Source: Tanytarsus gracilentus
Lineage: Eukaryota; Arthropoda; Insecta; Diptera; Chironomidae
Assembly (NCBI GenBank): GCA_038502055.1
Contig: JAXRKN010000039.1
Span: 434,001 to 498,000, forward strand
Length of the DNA stretch: 64,000 bases
Reading direction: 5' to 3'
A model generated the notes under the pieces. It saw nothing but the letters and a program-made list of their open reading frames with translations. It did no database searches and was not told the origin of the DNA. The position numbers and the translations under genes were made by a program. Shown here piece after piece: positions 1-13,635 of the stretch (the stretch's first letter is position 1; the number at the start of each line of letters is the position of its first letter).

Positions 1-86
1 AAACATAAACATGAAATGAGAGTGTTATATTTGTTTATAATTTATCTAGAGTTTGAGATAAAGTCAGTGCTGAATTTTTGACTTAC

Positions 87-1603
87 CTCTTAACAAAATA
101 TTTCTTGTTGTCTTCCTCGTCGTCTTCACTCGATACATTGCAAACACTCACCACTGTCGGTTTCTTAGCCACCTTCGAAACACCACTCGAGTGATCAAAG
201 TGCTGTACGCGAGCTTCATTCTCATACAAACAATGTACTTTTGCAATGGCATTAAGCGATGCGACTCGAGATTTCTTTATTGAAGTGATTCTCTTCACAA
301 TCTTCATAGCACGAACGACGGGTTTAGCTTTTGGCTTTGCGGGCTTCTTGAAAATTTTATCTGAATCCTTCTCGCCTTCAGACTCTTCCGAAGAGGATGA
401 ACTTATTTTAAGAGGATCCTTCTCAACTGATTTATTTTTAGCTTGAGATTTTGGCGTCGGCTTTTTCATTGCATTAACTACAACATTAACTTTGGTTGGA
501 ATTGAAGCGTGCTCAATTTTGTTTTTTCCCTTATTATCAACTTTTGATTCATTATACTTGGTAATTGGAACTTTTTCGTCATTATTCACTTTTGCTTTAG
601 CCGATGATTGATTACTGAGATCCTTTTTAATATTTTTTCGTTTTTCCTTTTGATTAGGTGGCGACATTTGTTTAGTAGTTTTTACAGGTGTAATTTTTTT
701 CGACTGAGGAATTTCTGACTTTTTCTTAACTGTCGGAGAATTTGGTTGAGATTTTTTAGGACCTTCACTACATTTGTTTGCTAATTTCTTATCATTTAGT
801 GAACACTTGACTTCATCAATTGATTTTTTAGCCTCACTGGATTTTCTTATACTATCACTCATCTTCTTAACATCCTCAACAGATTTTTTAACTTCCTTTA
901 GTTTCTTAATATCTTCCGTTGCATCAAGCAATTTTTTTATTTCAACTGAATCTTTTTCACTGTCACTCATTTTACTGGCTGTGCTGATTAATTTTTTAAT
1001 CACTTTAACTCCATTAATAATTTCATCGGCATTCGTTAACTCTATTGAAATAATCTTTTTAACATCTTGTATAGGTTCCTTCACCTTATTACTAGCATTA
1101 TTGTTTGGATTTGGATTGTGTCTAGCTTTCTTGAGTTTGACCATTTCGCAAATTGAAGTTTTCATCCCACTCGATATTTCCTTTTGTACTCCATCTATAG
1201 CCAAGTTCTTGAGTTCATTTGAGATTTTTATTTGATTCTTTGTCTTCCTAACGGTCGACTTTGACTTGTCAGCTATTTTTTGCACATTTTTCACTTTCTT
1301 TGATTCTTTGATTGAAATTTCCGAATTCTTATTGCACTTTTCGCTATCTTTTTTTGACAGCTCTGCTTGGTCAGCAGCAACAGTCGATAATTTTTTACTA
1401 TTGACGCCTTGCCTTTTGTCGCTCGAGTTATCTCGACTTTTATTCTTGTTCAGATCGCCAGAAATTTGTGATTTTTTCGTCGCTATTTTTTCAATACTAT
1501 TAGCCACTGTTTTCTTCTTATTGTTACTTGTTGCGGCTACAATTTTCTTCGGCGGACTATCTTTTGATAGTTTCTTATTTAATGGCGTCTTTTTAGCACC
1601 CAT
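87..1603 (-). CDS. Lysine-rich chromatin-like protein, 5' exon only (partial)
   Basis: The exon codes about 505 residues starting MGAKKTPLNKK. It is extremely rich in Lys, Ser and Asp, with many basic patches and 'KKS' repeats (for example DVKKMSDS and EVKKSVEDVKK) and an acidic Ser run near residue 410 (SSSSSEESEGEKDSD), so most of it should be disordered and nuclear. An apparent stop overlaps a strong donor: the coding sequence reads AAG AG and then GTAAGT at 86-81, so the exon ends at 87 and the gene runs off the left edge. The last part (RVASLNAIAKVHCLYENE) looks like a folded or conserved motif and weakly recalls the region before the BAH domain of winged-eye-type proteins. That resemblance is from memory and unproven. 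The start is the first ATG after upstream stops. The ORF is solid; the identity is not. Confidence 0.7.
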
Positions 1604-2239
1604 ATTGATGTTATAAATTTTATTTATTTCTCACTTGTGTCTTTTTCACATCAATTTACACCATATTGCACAATAAATCTTCTCACATCGCTGGAAGTAG
1701 TTGCGGAATTTTATTTTTTTATATCGTTAGACCTTGAAATCAAAGAGCGAAGTTTTTTTATGCATCAGTGACTTTAATCAAGGTCTTAATGAGTAAATAT
1801 TTATCTAAAAGATACTCGTATGAATATTAATTGGGAATTTTATATTTTTTTGCAATAAATAAGTGAGGTTAAATTTTAAAAAATCTCATATTAATTCGGT
1901 TTTAATAAAAATATATATAAAAACAACTTTAGATTAAAGGCAAATAATTAATTTAAATATAAAAAAAATCATTAAAATATTTAATAAATTTTAATTTATA
2001 AAAAATCAATCCACAGTAAAAATTTCAACATCAACATTATATGCACGTACACCGTCATGTTTACTTTTTTTACAACTTTTTAGTTTTTCATAGTTTTTAA
2101 TTTATCTGACTCTCATTCACTTGTTTGAGTTCGAGAGAGGCAATTTTTTTTGTTTATTTGTCGAAATCCATGAGGAAAGCAGCTTTTCTCGTGAGAAAAA
2201 CGTGACACTCTTCCAACCGCTCTCTGAGCGCGCAACTTT

Positions 2240-2254
2240 TTCTCTCTCTCTCTC
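2240..2254. promoter_or_regulatory. GAGA/CT-repeat tract
   Basis: A run of TCTC dinucleotides followed by CTCACTCGAG. Such tracts bind GAGA factor in Diptera and often lie in promoters. It lies about 640 bp upstream of the first ATG of the minus-strand lysine-rich gene, so a promoter role for that gene is plausible but inferred. Confidence 0.3.
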
Positions 2255-2507
2255 CGTTCACTCACTCGAGAAAAAAAAGTTCTCAACTCAATGAAAAAAT
2301 TTTCTTCTCATCAACAAAAAAAATTATTTATTTTTTCGCAAATGTTTCTAATGAAAGTTTTTACACTGTGACACTTTATGAATTGCACATAGGTTTATGA
2401 TCACTTTAGAAGTTTATGAAACATTCTTAGCGGAACTTTGACCACTCAACGGGATTTTTTTATTGGATCGAACAAAGCACCCTTGTTGTCTTATAAGAAT
2501 TCCATCA

Positions 2508-2612
2508 ACTTGTTTCATAAAATTGAGAGAGAAGAGCATAATTCCGATTGGAAGGTGCGGTTCGGATAATGTGAAATTCGCTGTTGTGAGGGTTAAAAAC
2601 ATTTGAGGAGTT
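2508..2612 (-). CDS. Possible 3'-terminal exon, unrecognised
   Basis: On the minus strand a good acceptor (ATTTTCAG) is followed by a short open stretch, beginning NSSNVFNPHNSEF and ending SQFYETS before TGA. An AATAAA lies about 45 nt downstream on the same strand. Composition is less AT-rich than the surroundings. A second frame is also open from the same acceptor (about 65 codons, through MFLTLTTANFT), so the frame is not decided. I found no partner exon upstream. It could be the end of a minus-strand gene whose other exons are far away, or chance. Confidence 0.22.
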
Positions 2613-5600
2613 CTGAAAATTTTATCATAATTTTATGTTGCATGAACAAAAAAATGCGTATTAACGATTTCTTAAAACTAATTTTTTTAAACCCAAATAA
2701 ACTAAATAAAATATTTAATTTTTTAAATAATAATTAAATTTTTGTGCATAAGTTATGATAATTTTAAAAATCTGTTAATTAGATAAATTACTAATTCATT
2801 TTAGAAATTGCATAACTCACACTTCATCATGCTTATCTCTCCGTAGATTACTAAAATAATGAAACTAATAAATTAGAAAGTGATGCCCACAGATGATTTT
2901 GGAGTGAGTATATGATGCACGGTTCAATGAACTGTGAACATGACAGCTACAAACAAAAGCACATAATTCAGCATTAAACAATCGTCAATCGTCTCCAATT
3001 CACGTTGTTGCGTTTGTTAAAGTTGAGAACCGAGATTAACGTGTGGTTTATTTATAAGTCGTTGCATCCTACACGCGGAATTCCGATGAATTGAATTTAA
3101 AAGTTATTATGGAAATTTTGAGAAAAATGTGATGAAAAATTTTATTTTTTGGATTTGAAAATCTTTTTAAAAATAATATTATTTGGATATTGTCGAAATT
3201 ACCCGCAAGTTTCACACCCACCTCATTTTAAAACTAACATGATTAAAATGTAGTCAAAAACAGCAACAACATCTATTACATCAATGATTGAATTTGAAGC
3301 TTTAATGACAAATCGGTTGCCATAACATTTCAATAAATACGCGATTAATCAGCAGCAAAACATGAATTCGGCAGCCAATTTTCTCTCTCATACAAATTTA
3401 GTTTCGGCAATTTATTAATCGATGAAATGAGCGCCCACGGCAGCGATTTAATTGTATATCCGATCATCACAGTCATTAAGTTGTATATGAACATACATGT
3501 CGATCTGTAAATGAGTCATTTCAATAATGCCTGTATATCGCTGACATAAATCGACAATTATCATATAATGTTGGCAAACAATCTTTAATTCTAAATAGAA
3601 AATCTCTCAACAATTGAGTGCCGCCAATTTAGTCGTGTAGAGGTTGCATCGATTTTTCTTATTACTCAGGGGAGAGAATTCAAATTTTTAAGAGGGATTT
3701 ATTTAAGATATCTAATTTGTTTTAAAGAAATTCCATTAAAAATTCTTTCAAGTTTTTTTCCTGCCACAAACTATTCAACCTTTACTCACCCAAGCTCATC
3801 TTCTTATTTTTTCTCGAAAATATATTTTGCGATTATGTCACGCAATTTTGCTTCTCTCATTCAAAACAAAAAATTATTCTCAACACCTAGGTGCACCTCA
3901 TAAAAAAAACTAATGTACACACCTTTGATGTGTCATTGACGACCTTGAAGAGTCATTTCGCTACTCAATTTAAGAATGAGCTGTTAAGTTATAAATCGCA
4001 AACTCAGCGACAAATTACACTTTAAATTGATGCCATTGTACGGCAATAAAGATATAAAATATTTCTGAGATGAATTCACTAATGAATTTAGATCTGCAAA
4101 GGTAATAATTGAACTTGCGCGTGAACTTGACTGAGATTTTTATGGCCTGCTGCGAAAAAACTTTTTTCTTGCGTCGTAAATCTTAAATTGGTGATCGGAA
4201 GTGATTTTTTTTCGCTGAAACTATTGCTGTTCATTAGCAAATAACAACAACATGCCAAAAATAAAGATTTCATAAATTAAATTCGTCCATTTTGGGAGAT
4301 AAAAAAGGAAGCACTGACCGATGTTGGAAATCTCACTTATTTTGATGATTTTATTGAAGACATAACTAATTGGATTGAAAAATTTCGTGATTAAAGATTT
4401 TAGAAGCTTCAAGAAAGAATTTTTAATAAAAATTTAAAACTTTTGTTATGAACATAAAAAAATATTTTTTCAGCGAAAACAAAAAGCCGCAAAACCACAT
4501 ACGGCCAAAATGTACACACACATGCGGTGATATCACAGCTTCCAACCAGTATTCATGCCATCTGCCTATTAACCTTCTTTGTCCTTCGCATTCTCACTTG
4601 TCGCATGTTCCACATTTTACTGCAATATTCTGCTAAAAAAATTATGCGAACAATTTAATCTCAATACGAGCTGAAAAACCTGTTGCATCTCTAGGTTCTT
4701 TCATGTGTATTTGTGTGTGTATGTGAAAGATAAGCGAATTTTTGTGCTCGCATCGTGCTTCAATTATCAAAGGCCGTTTATCAACGATTCAAAAAAGTTG
4801 TTAATCCGGAAAAAATATGCAAATAATAAGAAGAACGAGTATGAACGTGGTTTGAACATTCTTGAAATTTTTTAGTGGTATCTGTAACAATTCAGTAATT
4901 TTTATTTTTTTTAAAGAGAAATTTTTGAAAAAAATTTAAGTTTTATTTTTGAATATTTTTCACAAACATTTTTACTCGATTTCAAAAAATTAATAGATCA
5001 GAAACGAGTAAAGAGTGAAATTGCGAATTTATTAGTAGATCTTCGGTGCATGAAGAGCAGTTGAAGAAAATGTTTCAAGATGCTCGTTTATCGACTTTCG
5101 GCATCAATTCTTAACGCCCCGCTATCATCATCATGTTGTTTTTTATTAATTTCTCTTCATTTCGCCTTAATTAGAAATTAATTTTCACTTTATACGCGAC
5201 AGCAAAAAAATTTCGCTACTCTCGAACGCATCAACGCTTAAAAATTAAATCTGTGATTAAGCGTGTAGGCACAAAGTCGTGTGTGAAGTGGATTTTAAGC
5301 CATGAAATTGTCATACCAAGTTGAGATCTAGATTTTGGTTCCAATATATCGATTTTTGAGGTCTATGAAAATTTTGCATCAACTTGTTCAATTTTATACT
5401 GTCCGGCTTATTCATTTATGCTTCGATGTTACGCTTTACTCTTTCAATCACTCTCTTTGCAAGCTCCAATGACCCATTTAATTCACTTTAACTAGCTAAC
5501 TAAAGGCAATTCTCTATACAAACATGCTGCAATGCACACCTTAAATAGTGAAAAGCTCAACTTTCGAGTTTGATTCTTTAAAGGGAATTCTCTTCATGCT

Positions 5601-6596
5601 GCGACATGAATGGTGGCTAAAATCTAAATTAAGAGAGCGAGTTGCGCTTTAAACTGTAAAATCGATTCGATTGAAAACATTTCCATTGTCAATCAAAAGA
5701 TTGGATTTAAAACAGTTCTTCTTTTTATTATTTTTAAACATTCTCTTGCGTCTTAGACTTTAACAACTACGAAACAAACAAAAATTGATCATAAGCTAAA
5801 AATTATTTTGCTCGCAATTCTAAAAATTAAAGTAGTCTAATTTTTATACTCAAAACGGTTTTCTGAAGAGCTTTAATATTTTTAAAAGCACAAAATACTT
5901 CTTAATATTCTTTTCTTTCACAAATGGACCCTCATCAGTGTAAAATTTCGAAAATTATAATGAGTGAAAAATTATGATTAATGGCGAGTTCTCATGCTTC
6001 AACGAAACAGCGAGAAGTTCTGATGAGCATACACGAAAAAGGTTCATTGAGAAAGTTCGCGGTTGGAAAGTCACGAAGTGATTGAAATCGCTTTTAACTC
6101 ATTAGAGTTAAATTTACTTAAAGAAGTTTTTGATTGTTATCGTAGAAAATGAGTCGAGGCGAAATAATTTTAATTCAAATTTTTCAAATTTTATTTCCAT
6201 CCCTGTCAAAGAATTATTTGCCATTTTAAGAACCATTTGAAATTATTTTCAAATTATGCCAACTCATGCAAGCACTCACTCACTTGCTCTTTAGAGTACC
6301 CTCGTATGTATTCCGTTTCCGAATCAATTGAACTTTCAAGAACGCATAGAAACAAATAGTAAAATAGCGAAAGAAGAAAGAAATAGATGAAAACCGGTTA
6401 AAATATAAATTAAATTCAAACAAGAGTCCCTTTCGAATTCTATGCTCTGCGACTTGAATTTTAATGCTTAAACTCGCTTTTAGATTTTGCCCGCGAGCAA
6501 AGACATGAAAAGCATAAGCACAACACTTTAATATCTCTTTTTCTTCTCTTTCTCAACTTCTTCGTAGCTCGAATAGCGAGTTTTTGTGCTCACAGC

Positions 6597-6810
6597 TCAG
6601 TGTTAAATTGAAACTCGAACGTATAACATCCGATCGCTCGCTTGTTGAGTTTGTTAATTAAGAAAAAATTAAAAAAAATTCGTATACACATAAAAAATTT
6701 CGTGCGCGATAAAAAAAGCTCAAGGAGTGGAAGTGAAACTTGAGAAGTGAAAAAAATCAAGGAAAATAACAAAAAAATTCCGCAATTTTTGGATTTTGGA
6801 GTTTGAAACG
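6597..6810 (+). promoter_or_regulatory. Candidate core promoter and non-coding first exon
   Basis: TCAGTG at 6597-6602 fits the arthropod initiator. CGAACG begins at +18 relative to its A, matching the first half of the MTE consensus. The following 200 nt are A-rich and leader-like, ending in a donor (AAACG then GTAATT) at 6810/6811. The SDR gene at 13636 starts just after a splice acceptor, so it needs an upstream leader exon; this is the best candidate I see on the same strand. The link is inference. The +28 to +33 DPE position does not match well. Confidence 0.33.
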
Positions 6811-9800
6811 GTAATTTCTTTGGAAAGTGTAAAATATTTAAAATGCAAAAATTTCAATTCGATTTAGAGAAATGTGAGCTTTTAGATAATGGATCATGTT
6901 TGGAGGAAAATTTGAAAAAACCTGTAAATTTAGTTAAATCTATTTTATTACCAAAAATATCCAAAAAGGCTTCTGAAATTGTCTTAATCGTCAATAACTC
7001 AAAACTGCTTATCTTTTAGTAATCTAATATTACTAATTTTGTCTATAACGACCATTAAACTAAATTTATTTTCAAATATTTCTATAATTTCATCTTTTTG
7101 TGTCCATTTAAGTAAATTGGCCCGTATCATGTAAGAAACATGTTTTGACTTTATAACAGCTCTAATTTTGAGACTTAATACCACTTCATTGTTATTTATG
7201 TCAAACTGAGAAATGACCAAAAAAATATTTATTTTTAATCTATTTTTGTCAAATTATTTTTTGAAACTTCAACCTTAAGTAGTTTCACCTCCTTTAAGTT
7301 TTAATTCACGATCCTAACCCAAGAAAGTACAAAACTCCATTAAGAGTTGAATGTGAAATCGATTAACGCCTCTGGATATTAAAATTACACACTCAAAATA
7401 GGATTAACAATCAATATAATGGATTTTATTTTGGATACTTAATAAAATAAAAAAATAGTATTTAAATTCACAATATGAAGAAAAGAATATTCATTGTTGC
7501 GGGTGTATCTCAAAAAAATTAAATATGGAAGGTGCGCGTTCTTCTTTCTAGCGCGGCAATAAATTTTCACACCTCTTTGGGAGAATGGCAATAATATTTT
7601 GCTCATCACATGACGATGCTGATCGTGCCTTACCAGCAGCTTTTCATCTAAAAGATAAAATTTAAAAAATAAACTTTTCGAAAGTTGCTTTCTTTGGTTT
7701 GTTGCCCACACTGCAGCCTCTCTTTAAAGCAATCAATCGAGAAGCGAAATAAGACGAGAAAGGCTTTTTTAATTTTATTTTAAGCAACAACCTGTGAAAT
7801 CGAATTGATCCATTCTCTTTTTTAAGCTTCTTTTTTTGTATTACAAACATGGTATTTATGCAGATATTTTTCCTTTCTACGTGTTGAATTCTTAAATTAC
7901 ACTGAAAGAAATTTTTTAGATTTTATTAAAAAAAATTCATGAGATTTTAAATTTTTAAATAATTTTTATTATTTAAAGAAATCAAATTTTCTCAGTGTAT
8001 TCTCTTTAAATCCATACAAACTGAGCAAATCTGCTAATTTTACCTTCACATACAACAACCGCCGCAAGGAGATCGTCAAAAAGATATATTTTTCTTTCAA
8101 ACTGAATTGAAGCATGAATTCATGAGTGGCATGAGATGAATACAATCTTTTTACTTCCATCTCACATATTTCGAATGTGCTGAAAATATTTCTAATGAAG
8201 AAAGACAAAAATGAATTGTTTTTTATGGGTCAACCTCACACCAAAGCGCCTGTCTAAGGCCTCTCATTTAATATTATGCTCGCATACATTCCTCAGCGTA
8301 TATTCGTTGTTTTCATTTTAAAGTGAAACTTGTTTCATATAATTTTAAAAATGCAAAAATGAAGAAGAAAAATTTTTGATAAAAAAATTAATTTATAAAG
8401 TTTAAAAATCGTGAATTGAAAATATTTTTGCACCCAAATTTTTTTTAATGGAGACGAAATTAGTTCAAAATGACCTTTAATATGAGTAAAGCTAATAATC
8501 ATAGATGAAGTAAAATAATGCACGCAACCAATTTTTTAAAATTTAATCGCTGAGTGATCGAAGTCTCTTGCCATACGACATGTTCACCAAAACGGGGCGT
8601 GGAGAGTAATTTGAAACAGTGATCAATAATCCACGGCGTAAATTGATGAGGAAATATTTACAGAGTCGGAGACGAAATCAGTAAAGGAGGAATTTAAAAT
8701 ATTTCGATGAGTAACCTTGAATTAATTAAGTTGAAGTTTGCATTTATCGATTTATTAAATTTTAAGTATTGAATGACCTTATGGCTTAATTTTAACATCC
8801 TTAATTAACAATTTTAGTATTTAAAATTATTGCAAAATTCAAAAAAATCATGATAAAAATTACGCAAATATGTTTAGTCCATTTTTATCACGTTACTCAA
8901 TCTACAAACTTTCCTCACCCACCACTCGCACATTAAATTACTCACATGTGAAGTTGATTCAACTTTTATCCTTCGCTAAATAGCATGTATTTACTCACTC
9001 GCTCACAACTTGCCGTATTACATAAACTTAATTTTTTTATTTCGCTTGTTCACGTTCCCCTTACCATGGTTTGACTCAATGTCGATATGTGTGTTGATAA
9101 TCAATATGAAGCTGATTACATTTTTCGTAAATGTGTGTTGACTTTTACTTTTAATAGCGTTGCATAAATTATTGAATTAATCAACAAACAAGAAACTAGT
9201 TTGAAGACTTAAAATTTGTCTGTTAGTCGACAGAAAATTCTTCCTGGGATGTTCGCAGCATAAAAAACGGAAAAGGTCACTGAATACATGCTCGAGAGTC
9301 CATAAATGCAACTGAGCACATCATGTGTGTGCATGCAGCATATATAGGAAGAAGAAAACTCGTCTTGTGCAACATTCCAACTCGTTTTTGTTTATTTTTA
9401 TGTGTGGCATGCAATATCTTACTGAATTGAACTGTTTGACAACATTACAGGCTACCGCGCAGAAAAGCAGCTTTTAATCAACTGTAAATTTCTTCCATTT
9501 TCGTAGTCATCAATTAATAGCCATCTCACCATGATTTCCACTTGTCGTTGAAATTTCCAATTGTTATTTTTTGAAGACCGACAAATCGTGATGATGATGA
9601 ATACTCGAGAGAGTCAATTGCTTTTCACTTCTTCTTCATCTTTCCTGTGGTGAACTCATAATAATTTATTTTGAATGATCTCTATTGAAAATATTTCGAG
9701 AGTACGTGACTGCATGAGTGAAAATTAACAGGTGAATTTTGAAAAGTGTCACGTGGAGTGTCCAAAATATTAAATAAATCTTTCAAAATAACCAAAGTGA

Positions 9801-12800
9801 ATTCTACATTAACTGACTGAAGGTCTATAAAGATGATAATCAACCTTTTTCATGAGATATCAATAACGGTTCTTTTATTCTCACACATCTTTCTTCTTCG
9901 ACTCGATATTTACATGGGCCACATTTACAACTGCGAGACAAATCGACGATGTTAACTTTTGCATTGCTTTCATCATTCGGTACAACTTGTGAATTAACCT
10001 AAATGAGCGGGAATATTTTTTAACCGGTCAACATCTCATGCATCACATCCGAAATTTTTTAAGATCTTACAGTTAGGAGAAATTGCAATTAAAAAATTTA
10101 AATGTGAGCAAAAGTTTAAATTTTTTTATAAATGATACAATCGAAGCGTGTTCATTATGACGTTCACTAATTGCCTTCTATTTATGAAAAGTTATCCACA
10201 CTTGTCATCGATAAACCTGCTGTCGACCTTCACAATCAATATTTTTATTTAATAGATTCTTGAAAGCTCTTCACACTCGTACTCATTTACAATTTACGTG
10301 GATTTATCCGAAGGCAAATAATTCCATTAATTAAAAAGTGAATTCTGAGGCGGACTTTTGAAACAAGGTGAAGAAACATAAAAAATAAGTTGATGAGTTA
10401 ATTCAGTTAGAGAGCTTCAATGAGTGTTTGAGGAGTTTGATGGCAAACAAAATGTTGATAAGATGTTAACGGGTTTTTATGATACTTCAAACTATTTAAA
10501 AATATTAAAATTCAACCCTAGATTTTCTCACTATAGACAATTAAACACAAGCACCAAAAAGAATTCCAAATAATGAGTCGTCAATAATCCATTATTTACT
10601 CATAACTTTTTGCCTCAAACAATTTATTCATAATTTAATAATTGAAATTCTCTGTGCAATCGACGCTTCAAAAATTAATCAATTGTTTGTTTTTTTTAAT
10701 TCAATTAAGTTTTGCCGATTCATTACAACTTTTATTCTGCTTTCGATTTCATTTTTGTGTTTAATAAAATATTGAAATTGTCTTTGATTGACAACAAAAC
10801 AGAAATTATTCATTCTTCAAAAGAGTGAAATCGAAATTGATTAATTTTTGCAGTAAAGTAGTTAATTAAATTTGAAATTGATATATCGTATGAATTTCTC
10901 GGCAAGTGAGACTGCTCGTAATTGTGTAAAGTCATAAAGCAATCAAAAATTGTGAAAATTATTTTCTTCTTCTTTTTCTCTTTAATAAATCACTTTCGAT
11001 TTCTTTTAATTGCAGTTTGTTGAATTTTAGCTTCTTGATAATTTTTCATGTGAGAAACTTTTGTTTAATTTTTTTTATCACGAGAATATAAAAATCATTG
11101 AAGGTCGAAAAATTTAGAAACTTTTAAATGTTTTTTTAGTATTTCAATAAAATTATTTATTCATTATTTAATTTTGCTCTTCCATATATTTTTAATGCAT
11201 ACCGTCATGTGCCAAGGTCTAATGAAGATGATGATTTTAATCACTGAGCGCGAGCTTAGCATTAACAAACAACATTAATTACTTTAATTTGAAAGTGTAA
11301 CATAATAGTTAACAGCCTCACGAAAAAAAACACGCAAAAGCTGTGATTTAGTCAATTTTGATACGAATAAACTTAAATTATGCTGAGATGAGAAAAACTT
11401 CGTGTGAGATTAGAAAATTATGATTGAAATTTCTAACGACGGTGCCATCATGAGAAATTTTTAAAAGCGCAATAAAAAGCGTGAATGAAATTTCTTTTCA
11501 GTTTGATAAAATCACACAAATTGTGTTGTTGAAAAATTGCCGTTGACTAAACGAAAATATCCGGTGGTGACTTTCCCAGGCTTTGATTGATGGCAAGCAG
11601 GTGTGATTTTTTTTATTGAAATGTCCTTTGAAATTTTTGTTTCATTCAAAAGTTGAGCAATAAAACGCGTAGAAATTTTATCAATCGAGTGCAAAAAGGA
11701 AATGAAAAATTTTATCATTAAAAAATTTGTTTCGTAATGTTTTTAACGTAAGTTTTTGATGAAGTCCATAAATCAGTTAATTGTGGAAAAAATGCAATTG
11801 CAAGTTGCGGCAATGAAAAAAAAATACAATTTTGAAGCAACTGAAAATTCGCTGAATTTAACAAATTTTATATACTCGACTTACATCACTGACCGTTTAG
11901 TAAAGTACGAAGCATATTTTTATGAGTCTTGTTAATTTTATTGCGGCCGGTAATGTTTTTATTTTTATGCAATACAAAAATATTTGGAGGATTTATAATT
12001 GTAGGTTTTTTAAAGTTATTTTTTCTGAAGCATTCTTGTGCTTTGTTATAAATGATGAAAGTTATTCCAAAAACACATCGATTAAGAACACGACCTGTTC
12101 TATTTGCGCAACACTTGTCTTCCTATATCTTTCATTCAGGTTCGTCTTATGCCATAACAACTCTCTCAATTGTCTCTGTCTCATTTCCATGTTTATGTAA
12201 AAGCAGAAAATTAAAAAACTCAGAGACATTAAAACAATTTTCCGCTTATAAAATGCATTTCTCTTCTGTCTGAGTGCATTTTTTGAAAAAATTTCGTAAT
12301 TGCACAATGAAAAAACTGTCTCATTGGCATTTTGCGAAACTCCGATCTGTCAATTCAATGACGACTCGAGAAATTTAGTTCACAGCGGATTCACACACAA
12401 ATTGATGCGCTTGATGCCGTCATTAAAAAATTGCTTAAGAGCAAATCAATTTGCAGTGTGTGAAAAATAGTATGTGGATGCAGACGGAATGTCGCAAACC
12501 ACTGATGAACAGTAAAATCATTCTGAAGGTGTCAGCGAGGCGTGTTTGCAATGCTCTTTGGCATCTGGAAGTGATTTGCGTTTTTTCTCTTAAGTTCAAA
12601 TAATTAACTCCATAAACATCTGTCAATTTTTCATGCTCACTACATGCAGTATTTTAAAGATGGCTTTTGAAAAAATCGCTTAATTTAAAAAATTTTATGG
12701 TCATTTTAAGTTTTTATTGCCACAAAGCACTTTTGCGAACTATACAATTTCACCTTCAAACGGCCATTGGCTTTTAATTCTTGCTTTTATTGCAACGATT

Positions 12801-13620
12801 TCTAAATTCTAGCATAATTGCAGCATGATTATTTTGCAATTTTAGTCGTCTATTTTGTGGTTCGAGTTTTAAAGTATTTTAATGAAAAACGAAATTAATT
12901 GAACTGTAACTCATTAAATTAATTAATGACACAAAACCGTCGACCGTCTGCTCTTATGCCACGAGCCATTCATCTGCATTTTCATGCCTCCATTATATCA
13001 CGATATCATCTTCCGACAGTGATGTCGTTTATGAACGGAACAAACACGCGGCGGCTGTTACATAAAACCGCTGAACCATGATTTCCAACTCTTCCGAGAG
13101 TGAGCGAAAATAAGAAGACAAATTTGAAGCATTTTTCTCCTCCGTAATTGAGCTTTCAATGTCATCATGTGCACATAACACAGGTTGGAATAAAAAAATT
13201 CTCTTTCTTTCTTTAAATTCAAATGAGTGCAAGAGAGCAATTTGTTAACTAAATGAGGTGCGCGCGTAGGCAGACCTAAGTGTCGAGATTTAAAAATCAA
13301 CGAGAAAAATGTGTTTCGGGAGCGGAATTTAAATTTCCATTGATAATCAATTTCGAGCTTTTGAGTAGTGCTGTGAATGAAGCCGACTATTGTGGGATTT
13401 TTATGCTTAAATGTCAATTTAAACACTCGCTTCATTTATTTTCATTTCTTTACTTCCGAAAATATCTCGCTTGGCGTAAGGGTCGATTCGTGGTCGATAA
13501 TAATGAGCTGGTTTATTATGAGAAATGTTATGCCATAAAGCACTAAGTTTTTTGAATTTGGAACCAATAATATCAACTTTTCGGCCGTGATAAAATATAT
13601 AATAAATTCTTTTATTCCAG
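6811..13620. other. Non-coding region, perhaps the 5' intron of the SDR gene
   Basis: About 6.8 kb with no convincing coding exon on either strand. Open stretches are short, low in complexity and lack paired splice signals. If the 6597-6810 leader is real, this is its first intron. It is AT-rich with scattered less AT-rich islands, for example around 12930-13080 and 13260-13300, which could be regulatory elements. Confidence 0.4.
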
Positions 13621-13626
13621 ATGTAA
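13621..13626 (+). promoter_or_regulatory. Start-stop upstream element (ATGTAA)
   Basis: Directly after the splice acceptor TATTCCAG the leader of the SDR mRNA begins ATG TAA, nine bases before the main ATG at 13636. A start codon followed at once by a stop is the minimal uORF. Such elements can stall ribosomes and lower translation of the main frame. Whether it is used depends on where transcription starts. Confidence 0.45.
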
Positions 13627-13635
13627 AAGGAGAAC

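Larger units (their letters stand above)
1604..6590. other. Gene-poor AT-rich region
   Basis: About 5 kb upstream of the lysine-rich gene. It contains a pyrimidine/GAGA-type tract at 2240-2254, short poly-A/T runs and no long ORF with protein-like composition. The only exon-like piece is a minus-strand segment at 2508-2612, listed separately. Regulatory or intronic DNA is the likely content. Confidence 0.5.

Noticed and set aside
246..1616. Plus-strand ORFs opposite the lysine-rich exon
   Set aside because: Antisense shadows: Lys-rich coding on one strand gives Phe/Leu-rich open frames on the other.
3450..4560. ATCACAG motifs resembling the miR-2 family seed
   Set aside because: No hairpin arms of the right length around them.
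4448..4636. Cys/His-rich 62-codon ORF
   Set aside because: Cys/His spacing does not fit a zinc finger; no splice partners. Most likely chance.
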